Part shown: positions 44,240 to 50,538 of the stretch, piece by piece
How positions within the stretch are numbered: the stretch's first letter is position 1
Layout of the letters: each line of letters starts with the position of its first letter
The notes under the pieces: model-generated
Told to the model about the DNA's origin: nothing
What the model saw: only the letters and a program-made list of their open reading frames with translations
Database searches by the model: none
From: Erythrobacter aureus
GTDB lineage: Bacteria; Pseudomonadota; Alphaproteobacteria; Sphingomonadales; Sphingomonadaceae
Length of the DNA stretch: 64,000 bases
NCBI RefSeq assembly: GCF_003355455.1
Contig: NZ_CP031358.1
Location: 124,001-188,000 of the forward strand
Direction of reading: 5' to 3'
Program-made: the position numbers and the translations under genes

Positions 44240-44860
44240 TCAGCGATAGAAGATGTGCGTGCCCAGCTGCGCCTGACGGCTGAAAGCCGTGCGCCAGCGC
44301 GGAGACACGTAATCCGCGTGAAAATAGAGAGCCTCGGAAGCTGGAGTTTCCCAGAGGCCTTCACGCGCGATGAAGGAGATCGCAACCGCGCGCCGCCAGG
44401 CGAGAGTGTTGCGTGCAGGCGCAGGTATGCGGCCGTTGCGTACGAACGAAAACTGACTGGGCTGCGTTACGACAGCACAGATGGTGGAACGCCAGCCGCG
44501 GTGCTCGGCGCGGTTGAGGATGACCTCGGCCACAGCAAGCTGGCCAGTGAGGCTCTCGCCGCGAGCTTCGAAGTAGATCGCGCTGGCGAGACAATCGCCC
44601 TCAGCGGTGCGGATCTGGCGGCTGGTATGAACATCGACGAGTTCATCGAGCGAGGCAGGGACCGGGACGACCTCCATCGTGAGGGAGGCGAGGTCAGCCT
44701 GGTCGAGAGAGTTGGTGCCAGCGTCGAGCTGGTCAGCAATGATGGGCATCTGCTCCGCAGGAGCTGCGGCAGCAGCGTCAGAGAAGCCAGTGATGGAAAT
44801 GGCCGAGACTACGGCGAGAGCAATCGAGAGAATTGCGGTGGGGACAGAAATCTTCTTCAT
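44240..44860 (-). CDS. SleB/CwlJ-type cell-wall hydrolase, 206 aa
   Basis: After a signal sequence (MKKISVPTAILSIALAVVSA) and a 70-residue linker comes a Hydrolase_2 domain. CLASAIYFEARGESLTGQLA has the catalytic Glu, AVAEVILNRAEHRGW follows, then ICAVVTQPSQFSF and a C-terminal ALYFHADYVSPRWR. These enzymes cut peptidoglycan and are used by phages of alphaproteobacteria as endolysins, or by hosts in wall remodelling. With a signal peptide it would reach the periplasm without a classical holin. The start may alternatively be five codons upstream. Confidence 0.8.
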   Translation of the reverse strand: MKKISVPTAILSIALAVVSAISITGFSDAAAAAPAEQMPIIADQLDAGTNSLDQADLASLTMEVVPVPASLDELVDVHTSRQIRTAEGDCLASAIYFEARGESLTGQLAVAEVILNRAEHRGWRSTICAVVTQPSQFSFVRNGRIPAPARNTLAWRRAVAISFIAREGLWETPASEALYFHADYVSPRWRTAFSRQAQLGTHIFYR

Positions 44861-45039
44861 TGGGCAAAGCCCCAATGCGGTCGACCGCTCGTCGGCAGGG
44901 GGTCAATGACCCAGCCACCGGGAGGAGCCGCCCGACTACGCTCCTGCCCGAAAATACGGCAGGCCGGCGCGGATAGCGGAGGCGGTTTGCCGTTTTCTTC
45001 AAACAACAGAACCTGCCCATTCGGTCTCAGCGAATGCAT
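44857..45039 (-). CDS. Possible 60-residue protein upstream of the SleB gene
   Basis: The frame (MHSLRPNGQVLLFEENGKPP...) ends in TGA overlapping the ATG of the hydrolase (ATGA). It begins only seven bases after a TATAAT box, so its mRNA would be nearly leaderless and no SD is possible. The composition looks plausible but the call is weak. Confidence 0.35.
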   Translation of the reverse strand: MHSLRPNGQVLLFEENGKPPPLSAPACRIFGQERSRAAPPGGWVIDPLPTSGRPHWGFAQ

Positions 45040-45044
45040 TAGGG

Positions 45045-45054
45045 AAATTATACA
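45045..45054 (-). promoter_or_regulatory. Probable promoter of the SleB transcript
   Basis: The minus strand reads CCTGTATAATTTCC with a perfect TATAAT (45047-45052). The -35 region (TGGTGA-like) is weak. Confidence 0.5.
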
Positions 45055-45136
45055 GGACGTCCCAATCGCTCACCACAGGCGAGCGAGGATTTTTCAGGGA
45101 TGTATCAAGGGCTCAAAGTCAGCCCTGGAGGGACGT
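45055..45136 (-). other. Noncoding region between 45137-45982 and the promoter at 45047
   Basis: No gene. A GGGCT/AGCCC hairpin at 45111-45127 follows the stop of the 45137 gene and may end its transcript. Confidence 0.45.
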
Positions 45137-45982
45137 TCAATCCTCTACCAGTTCCGGCTCTTCGAGCAGGTGAGGGAGAGGTAAATCAGCAAGGCCCTTG
45201 AGGATATGCGAAAGGGCCGCGTCTTTGGGAAGCGTCTCTGGCTCAACGATGCAATCGTCCTCGTCGAGAGGCCCGAGCCAGTAGTGCATGATGCTCTCAG
45301 AAGCGCTGAAATGCAGCTTCACGACAGGCGGGAAGAGCTTGTCGATCGCGGCCTTGGTTTCAGGCGAGAGGAAATCGAACCGATGACCTCCGACGATCTG
45401 ATGAAATTCAGATGCCGCGTAGGGCTTGCGCTGATTGACGCAGACGGTGAACTTCTCGTCTTCCGAGAATTCGATGTAGGCGTGGACGAGGGCGTTGAGC
45501 ACACGAAATGCCTTCGTCTCCTTGCGGCTGACCTCGTCGAGGTAAGCCTGTCCGATATGGCCTTCAGCGGTGAAAGCGCGAGAGGTGAAGTCCTGCCATC
45601 GCTCGATTACATCGAGTACGTGGTCGAAGTCGCTTACGTCGAACTTCACCCCTTCAGGGATGACCTCATGGACGACGTAGTCGGAAATGGCATTGCTGTG
45701 GACCATCTTGCAGCGAAGAACAGGAGCGAAGATGCCGTCCATCTCGACAATTGAGACGCGCAGTTCGCGGTAAACGGGAACTGTGTCTCCAGAACCCGGG
45801 TCGATCTCGTCTTTGAGCGGCTGGCGATAGAAGGCCTCGTCGGATCCGTCGACGAAACCCTCTTCGGTTCGCTCGTCGTTTACGGTGGCGAACATTTCGC
45901 TCAGACGCTGGCGATATACTTCGAGATTGAACTCATCAATTCCGTGAAGGTATAGGAATGGATTAGGCGCAGTTTTCGCCAT
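45137..45982 (-). CDS. Hypothetical protein, 281 aa
   Basis: This acidic cytoplasmic protein starts MAKTAPNPFLYLHGIDEFNL. It has a beta-rich first half (YRELRVSIVEMDGIFAPVLR), central helices, and a final acidic tail (LPHLLEEPELVED). Its style (acidic, alternating beta and helix, about 30 kDa) recalls the family C proteins at 13428 and 15577, but I cannot align it. Function unknown. Confidence 0.6.
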   Translation of the reverse strand: MAKTAPNPFLYLHGIDEFNLEVYRQRLSEMFATVNDERTEEGFVDGSDEAFYRQPLKDEIDPGSGDTVPVYRELRVSIVEMDGIFAPVLRCKMVHSNAISDYVVHEVIPEGVKFDVSDFDHVLDVIERWQDFTSRAFTAEGHIGQAYLDEVSRKETKAFRVLNALVHAYIEFSEDEKFTVCVNQRKPYAASEFHQIVGGHRFDFLSPETKAAIDKLFPPVVKLHFSASESIMHYWLGPLDEDDCIVEPETLPKDAALSHILKGLADLPLPHLLEEPELVED

Positions 45983-46050
45983 GAAGTTTGCCTATCATGC
46001 TGTTTGCCAACGCAGAACTCGGTGGCATTTCACATACTGAAATAGGCATA
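45983..46050 (-). other. Leader of 45137-45982
   Basis: A short A+T-richer stretch after the terminator at 46051. It probably contains the promoter, though no clear boxes are visible. Confidence 0.35.
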
Positions 46051-46076
46051 AAAAGGGGGGCTTGTATAGACCCCCT
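46051..46076 (-). terminator. Intrinsic terminator after 46076-46543
   Basis: GGGGG / CCCCC around TCTATACAAG is followed by TTTTTATGC on the minus strand; it begins at the stop codon itself. As at 40880, the loop contains a TATA-like box. Confidence 0.75.
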
Positions 46077-46543
46077 TAGCCATCTGCAGGATGGCGCGAA
46101 GAATTCATTGCGCGCCAAAGAGATGGGTGAACCGCATCACGGTAAGACCATAGGCCCTTGCGACGAATTCGTGGAGCAAGGGAGAGCAAGAGGCCAAGCT
46201 TGCCTTCAGGCCAGCCGTGACCGAGCCGGATCATCTGCCAGGAAAGCGGTTTCCCGTCGGTCAGGCAGCTGGCGAGGAGACGCTGGTAACGGTCGCGGCT
46301 GGGAAGCCAGAGGCGAATGGTGCGACCCTCAAGGAGGCGGACAAGCGCGGTTCGAGCCTCGCGGCCGCCCGGCTGGCGGTATTCCGGGGCATCGAAGCCC
46401 TTGAGGCGGATACGCTCCGTGCGTCCGCGATAGATGCCTTCCAGGCTATCGCCATCCACGACCCTGGTGACCTCCAGCCGATGAGGCCAGAGGGCATAGC
46501 CGATTGCAGCGGCGATCAGGGCGGGGATGACGTAGATGAGCAT
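46076..46543 (-). CDS. Thermonuclease-like (SNase) protein, membrane-anchored, 155 aa
   Basis: An N-terminal anchor (MLIYVIPALIAAAIGYALW) is followed by the SNase OB domain: VTRVVDGDSLEG, RIRLKGFDAPEYRQPG with the catalytic-site Arg and Asp, a downstream Glu-containing helix (GREARTALVRLL) and the second Arg in RDRYQRLLA. It would cut DNA or RNA in the periplasm or at the membrane. The family consensus after the second Arg is usually G-R-x-L-A; here it is Y-QR-LLA, so activity needs testing. Confidence 0.75.
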   Translation of the reverse strand: MLIYVIPALIAAAIGYALWPHRLEVTRVVDGDSLEGIYRGRTERIRLKGFDAPEYRQPGGREARTALVRLLEGRTIRLWLPSRDRYQRLLASCLTDGKPLSWQMIRLGHGWPEGKLGLLLSLAPRIRRKGLWSYRDAVHPSLWRAMNSSRHPADG

Positions 46544-46596
46544 GATTTCCTCAATCGATCAGGTTGCGCTCACAGCATCCAGATCAGTGAATGCCA

Positions 46597-47007
46597 TCAG
46601 GCTGCGATGTCGAGCGCCGGAGGTGTCTCCACATCCAGTTCGAGTTCTTCCTCGAAACCACCACCTTCTAGGTGACGTGCGCCGAGTGGCTCGCCGACGG
46701 GCGAGAACATCTCGAGGTCGGCAGTGAGGTCGGCTGGTGCGCGCAGGACGTAGGCCGCCTCTGCGTCGCCCATTGCCGTCTCGGCATCCTCCAGTGCAGC
46801 GTGCGGCACGAGCAGGTAACCGTCTTCGACGAGCTCGGGGAGCAAATCGATGTTGTGGTTGAGGAGGTTGCCGAAGGTGTGTTCCAGATCCTCTTCGGAG
46901 CCTTCAGCGGAGATGAGGACGATGAAGCTTCCGGTCGCCTTGGCGATCTGGACAGCGGTAGCCCGCCGGAAGCCCATCTCTTTCGAGCTGGTGGCGACGG
47001 CGGCCAT
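46597..47007 (-). CDS. Hypothetical acidic protein, 136 aa
   Basis: The N-terminus is a helix with basic residues (MAAVATSSKEMGFRRATAVQ). A long acidic C-terminus (EEELELDVETPPALDIAA) follows. It overlaps the OB-like gene copy 5 by TAATG, so the two are translated from one mRNA and may work together. No family recognised. Confidence 0.55.
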   Translation of the reverse strand: MAAVATSSKEMGFRRATAVQIAKATGSFIVLISAEGSEEDLEHTFGNLLNHNIDLLPELVEDGYLLVPHAALEDAETAMGDAEAAYVLRAPADLTADLEMFSPVGEPLGARHLEGGGFEEELELDVETPPALDIAA

Positions 47008-47384
47008 TAGGCGACACCGTAATCGCGGTGTTCGTCGAAGCCAGCCGAGGCGAGGCAGGCCGACAGCATCGGATCAGCCTTCTGGGCCGGTGCAGCCTGG
47101 GGTTCGTCGTCGTTCTCGGCCGGAAGGCCTACGACGCGAAGAGTGCCGCCATCGTAGCGAACAGCGAGATCGACCGGCTGGCCGGCGTGGAGCTTGCCTT
47201 CGACAAGGTCGTGGCTGCGTCCAAAGGCCATTACGGTGCGGGTCATCGGTTCACCGTTGGCGGTGGAGACCTGAGCGCCCTTGAGGACGGCATAGGGGCC
47301 GTTCTTGCCGGTCCGGGTGTCCACGGATTCCGGGGTAACGGTTGCGACGAAGGTGGGCGAGAAGCGGCGTGCGGCGTTGGCCAT
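47007..47384 (-). CDS. OB-like family D protein, copy 5, with docking-type tail, 125 aa
   Basis: The core is as in other copies: MANAARRFSPTFVATVTPES, GPYAVLKGAQVS, RTVMAFGRSHDLVEGKL, PVDLAVRYDGGTLRVVGLP. Unlike copies 1-4 it has a C-terminal extension (AENDDEPQAAPAQKADP) ending LSACLASAGFDEHRDYGVA, shared with the 41-residue protein at 19352. An acidic linker leading to a short conserved tip is the architecture of SSB-type hubs. The start at 47384 follows the SD AAGGACA. Confidence 0.65.
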   Translation of the reverse strand: MANAARRFSPTFVATVTPESVDTRTGKNGPYAVLKGAQVSTANGEPMTRTVMAFGRSHDLVEGKLHAGQPVDLAVRYDGGTLRVVGLPAENDDEPQAAPAQKADPMLSACLASAGFDEHRDYGVA

Positions 47385-47460
47385 GTCTTGATGTCCTTCT
47401 TCTGTGATTTTCGTCCTCCCAAGGAGGCTCACCCCTCAACCGATAGTCATTGAGGTCTTG

Positions 47461-47488
47461 AGCCCGAGCGCCCTTCAGCGCGCGGGCT
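47461..47488 (-). terminator. Hairpin between 47519 and 47384
   Basis: AGCCCG and CGGGCT enclose GCGC pairs. It follows the stop of the 47519 gene by about 30 bases and lacks a T tract. Confidence 0.45.
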
Positions 47489-47518
47489 GTCATTCGATGC
47501 CTGGCTAGGCCAAGGTCA

Positions 47519-48007
47519 TCAGCAAGAGGGCTCGCGGAAGAAACCGCGGAACTTGGGATGGTTCAGGAGGCGGCCCTCGAATTCGATGCCACCCCAGTCC
47601 TGCTTCTTCAGCCAGATGCCAAGCAGATATGGCGCAAGGTCAATTCGCTCCGCGTGGATGAACTCCTCGGCTTCAAGCCGATAGTCTCCGTGAGGGTGCG
47701 CAGCATCGTAAGCGCCTTCAGCGCGGGGAGAGAGGCGATAGCGCTGGCGCAGGCGCCTCAGGTCCAGCACGAAGATTATGTTTGCGAACTGGCGGGCGAA
47801 GTAAGCGGATCGTGTAACGGAGATGCCGGTGCGTCCTTCGTGGGACCGCCCTTCGATATGGGCTGCCATCTTGAGAGGGTTGCCCTTGATGAAGCCGTCC
47901 TTGACGATTTCGTCACCCCAATCGGTAGAGTGGTAGACGACTGGCCAGCCGAGGTCAGACCACAGGCGGCCAGGGTGGAAGCGATGGCCAAGCGTCAAGC
48001 CGTGCAT
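47519..48007 (-). CDS. ADP-ribosyltransferase-like protein, 162 aa
   Basis: VVYHSTDWGDEIVKDGFIKG opens the fold with H-x-T and a helix. TGISVTRSAYFARQFANIIF brings the second-strand Arg and the S-x-x-R type element. After RYRLSPR comes EAEEFIHAERIDL, where an E-x-E/EEF motif would supply the catalytic Glu. This is the H/R...E order of ART-type toxins and effectors. The gene lies 31 bases downstream of a NADAR gene, so the pair may be a modifier and its eraser. The substrate (DNA, RNA, tRNA or protein) cannot be told. Confidence 0.5.
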   Translation of the reverse strand: MHGLTLGHRFHPGRLWSDLGWPVVYHSTDWGDEIVKDGFIKGNPLKMAAHIEGRSHEGRTGISVTRSAYFARQFANIIFVLDLRRLRQRYRLSPRAEGAYDAAHPHGDYRLEAEEFIHAERIDLAPYLLGIWLKKQDWGGIEFEGRLLNHPKFRGFFREPSC

Positions 48008-48038
48008 AGCGATGCCTCTTCGAGATAGGAGGCAGCGG

Positions 48039-48632
48039 TCATCGAGCGAACCGGCGACGCGGAGCGTAGCGCGAGCTGAGCTCGGCGCGCGCAATGGCGA
48101 GAGCTTTGCCGAGCAAGTTGCGGCCGCGCCAGTTGAGCGGATCTTCGATGCGCTCATCGCGCCAGTCGAGGCCGACGCCCCAGAGGCGGTCGCGAGGAGA
48201 GCCTTCGACGAGCACGCGCTCGCCCGTATCCAGCAGCTGCTTGCGCTGGGAAGGGTTAGCGGAGAAGCGAGCGATCGCGCCGGAAGCGACGATATCGACG
48301 CATGCCGCGTCCCAGACGTCGGCGAAGAACGGGGAGACATCACGGCCCAGGAGCTTCTGCTTCTTGGGGTCGGTCTCAGCGAGGATGGCACGCAGGCGCG
48401 TAGCGTCATCGAACATCCAGGCCTTCGCGGCCATCATAAACTGCTCGCCGCAGTTGAAACGATGGGCCTTGAGAAGACGGGTCAGCGGGCTGTCTTCAGC
48501 CGGGTGAGCAACGCCAATCCGGTCGAGCCGGGGGAGAAGCTCGGCGACAGCGGCTTCGCCTGGGAAGCTGGAACGGTTCCAGTTGGAAAACGGGCCGCCC
48601 CAGAAGAAGACGTGAGTGTCAGTCGAGCGCAT
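48039..48632 (-). CDS. NADAR (YbiA-like) N-glycosidase, 197 aa
   Basis: The family signature is complete: HVFFWGGPFSNWNRSSF, FNCGEQFMMAAKAWMFDD, DPKKQKLLGRDV, then a WD, LLDTGERVLVEGSPRDRLWG, GVGLDW and NWRGRNLLGKAL. YbiA removes ribose-phosphate from riboflavin intermediates; other NADAR proteins remove ADP-ribose from guanine bases and act as antitoxins or anti-defence factors against DarT-type ADP-ribosylation. The adjacent ART-like gene makes the second role more likely here. The start at 48632 follows GGGAGAATG. Confidence 0.85.
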   Translation of the reverse strand: MRSTDTHVFFWGGPFSNWNRSSFPGEAAVAELLPRLDRIGVAHPAEDSPLTRLLKAHRFNCGEQFMMAAKAWMFDDATRLRAILAETDPKKQKLLGRDVSPFFADVWDAACVDIVASGAIARFSANPSQRKQLLDTGERVLVEGSPRDRLWGVGLDWRDERIEDPLNWRGRNLLGKALAIARAELSSRYAPRRRFAR

Positions 48633-48929
48633 TTTTCATTCTCCCTGATAATTCAGGGCCTGCAGAACCATGTGCAGTGATGCTGGAAACTTTGTCGCAA
48701 CCTTGCCTTGAGAGATACCGCCCCAGACTGCCGCAACCTTTGACTTCGAGAGCCCGAGAATAGCGCAACACAGGAAGGAACAGAGCGACAGATCGTGCAG
48801 AGGATGAACCTCCAGCCCGCAGATCTCCCCCAACGGTCCCTCTTGAACCGATAAACCTAGCCACCAGAGCCGCAGGTGAGATGGGGCAGGTCGGATAACC
48901 TTGGAGCCCTTTCGTTTACGACAGGCATG

Positions 48930-48961
48930 AAAAAAGCCCCTCCCGAGGAAACGGGAGGGGC
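48930..48961 (-). terminator. Intrinsic terminator of the candidate ncRNA
   Basis: GCCCCTCCCG pairs perfectly with CGGGAGGGGC around a 6-nt loop, followed by TTTTTTCATG. No protein gene precedes it within 370 bases. Confidence 0.9.
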
Positions 48962-49241
48962 GTAAAAGTCGATGGATCGATGCCAAATGGCTACTGCAGA
49001 GACAAAGCAAAAGCGCCAGCTCTGCCCCTTGCAGCTTCTCAGGCCTACAAAGACCAAGCCCCGCGGTCAATCGTTGTTGTGGAACTTTCAGGATGTTTCG
49101 GGAGAAACCCGAAATGAACCGCCGGAGGGCCTCGGTGACTGCGTCGAGGTGCCCTCCGGCGTGTTCACCCCACCAAGCGGAAAGGGTTGGAACGGGTCGC
49201 GAAGCCTAGGCTACGCTGGGATCTCCGCCCGGTGGTAAGGT
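48930..49241 (-). ncRNA. Second candidate structured noncoding RNA
   Basis: Between a possible promoter and a strong terminator lie three stable hairpins: a 13-bp stem CCGGAGGG-CCTCG (49122-49159), TTTCGGG/CCCGAAA with a 5-nt loop (49096-49114) and GCAGAG/CTCTGC (about 48995-49030). No reading frame is supported. This fits an independent sRNA of about 310 nt. No known family is recognised. Confidence 0.5.
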
Positions 49242-49247
49242 TCATCC

Positions 49248-49276
49248 TTGGTATTGGCAGCCCGATTCAGCGTCAA
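49248..49276 (-). promoter_or_regulatory. Possible promoter of the candidate ncRNA
   Basis: On the minus strand TTGACG is separated by 17 bases from TACCAA. The -35 is good and the -10 weak. Confidence 0.35.
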
Positions 49277-49290
49277 TCGGAAATGTGAGG

Positions 49291-49324
49291 GCGCGCAGGA
49301 TATTTCTGGATCTTTCCTGCGCGC
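49291..49324 (-). terminator. Hairpin after 49332-49751
   Basis: GCGCGCAGGA pairs perfectly with TCCTGCGCGC. No T tract follows. Confidence 0.5.
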
Positions 49325-49331
49325 TTCCCGA

Positions 49332-49751
49332 TCAGTTTTCGAGGCTGGCAGCGTGGGTGAGAATGAAGCGCTGAGCGGCGGACTCGCTGCGTTCGGCGAG
49401 TTCCTCGATCATGGCGACAGTCCATTCCTCGCCGATAGCTTCGTTGAGCATGTCTTCCCAGCCCTTCACATCGGCAAGCATGGCCAACAGGACGAGGTGC
49501 ATACGGCGGACGGGGCCGTAGCGGGGATGGTCGGGATCGTCGTAAACGCGAAGACCCGGCTTGCTCAGGGTGCTGGTCGAGAGGTTGCCAACGCCTTCGG
49601 TGGTGTAGACCGGCTTCCCGAGATCATAGGCCGCACAGAAGATGCCGCCATCTTCCTGGCGTTCGATGAAAGCGTCGCGCTCTGCATCGTTGTCGAAGAG
49701 ATGCGGAACCGCGAGATTGCCCTGCGAGCCGGTGAGAACGATGGTATCCAT
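49332..49751 (-). CDS. Hypothetical protein, 139 aa
   Basis: The protein starts MDTIVLTGSQGNLAVPHLFD at ATG 49751 with an AAAGGA SD. It has a helical, acidic C-terminal half (EDMLNEAIGEEWTVAMIEEL). The N-terminal strand plus G-x-x-G turn is vaguely Rossmann-like. No family recognised. Confidence 0.55.
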   Translation of the reverse strand: MDTIVLTGSQGNLAVPHLFDNDAERDAFIERQEDGGIFCAAYDLGKPVYTTEGVGNLSTSTLSKPGLRVYDDPDHPRYGPVRRMHLVLLAMLADVKGWEDMLNEAIGEEWTVAMIEELAERSESAAQRFILTHAASLEN

Positions 49752-49780
49752 GTAAATCCTTTCGTGGGTTGGAATGGCAT

Positions 49781-50134
49781 TCAAAGAAGGGTTGCGAGTG
49801 CTTCGCTGAGCCGGGCTGCCCAATCGGGGAGCTTGGCCGAGAGAAACCCGCCTGTGAGACCGAGAAGCGTGTAGGCGAGGTATCCCCAACGGGGATGCCC
49901 GAAGGTCCGGTCGATAAGGTCCGGCTGGCGCGCTTGTTCGCGCCGAAAGGCCGGGTCTATCGCGAGGACGGTCTTGTAGGCATTCGCGAAGTCGCGCGCG
50001 CTCAATCCGATATCGGGATGGTCCTTGTCGATCTCGACAAAGCCCTCATTCTTCAGCGCGTCGGCTGGTAGATGTGCCGCGATAGAGGCGAAGGGTCTGA
50101 GAGCCCGGATGAGTGCACGCTCGTTCGGTGTCAT
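49781..50134 (-). CDS. Hypothetical protein with one possible membrane segment, 117 aa
   Basis: An amphipathic helical N-terminus is followed near residues 85-102 by GYLAYTLLGLTGGFLSA, a marginal transmembrane helix. The ATGA overlap with the upstream gene fixes the start. Function unknown. Confidence 0.5.
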   Translation of the reverse strand: MTPNERALIRALRPFASIAAHLPADALKNEGFVEIDKDHPDIGLSARDFANAYKTVLAIDPAFRREQARQPDLIDRTFGHPRWGYLAYTLLGLTGGFLSAKLPDWAARLSEALATLL

Positions 50135-50538
50135 TTGTCGGTCCAGAGGGTGCCGTCATCGGTGCCCTCAACCCATGAGAGTTTGCCGTCGCGGTAGTAC
50201 GCGGTGACATTCGTGAGAAGCTCTTCGTCTGCAATTGGGCCTGAGCCGACGCGCCGGTAGACGAAGAAATCGAAGATGCCTTTGCCGTCGATAAGCTCTG
50301 CAGCTTGGCGGAAGAGAGCGAAATTCTCGGAATTGTCGTGAAGGTCGGTGTCTTCCCATTCGGGGAAGGGAAGATCCGATACAGCAACAGCATTAAGCGC
50401 AGGGCGTTTGGCGGCCTTTGCAGCCGAAAGGCCTCGGCGAAGCCCCGGTCGAATGACCACAGGTTTCGCCTTGGCGCTACGCTCGGCACAAGAACGAATG
50501 ATCCGGCAGTCTTCTGGGCTGGGCCTGAATGCCATCAT
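50131..50538 (-). CDS. Hypothetical protein, 135 aa
   Basis: An Arg/Lys/Ala-rich N-terminal 50 residues (RSCAERSAKAKPVVIRPGLR) precedes an acidic alpha/beta domain ending SWVEGTDDGTLWTDK. The double ATG start overlaps the TGA of the methyltransferase gene, so both are co-translated. It may be an accessory protein of the methyltransferase, on position only. Confidence 0.5.
   Translation of the reverse strand: MMAFRPSPEDCRIIRSCAERSAKAKPVVIRPGLRRGLSAAKAAKRPALNAVAVSDLPFPEWEDTDLHDNSENFALFRQAAELIDGKGIFDFFVYRRVGSGPIADEELLTNVTAYYRDGKLSWVEGTDDGTLWTDK

Larger units (their letters stand above)
48633..49331 (-). other. 700-base region without a supported protein gene
   Basis: Frames on either strand lack SDs and have poor composition. 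The region contains the leader of the NADAR gene, a terminator at 48930-48961, a candidate structured RNA (48930-49241), a possible TTGACG/TACCAA promoter (49248-49276) and the hairpin after the 49332 gene. Confidence 0.6.

Noticed and set aside
48636..49070. 144-codon minus-strand frame in the gene desert
   Set aside because: Leu/Cys/Ser-rich with no SD, it runs through the perfect terminator at 48930 and ends inside the NADAR leader.
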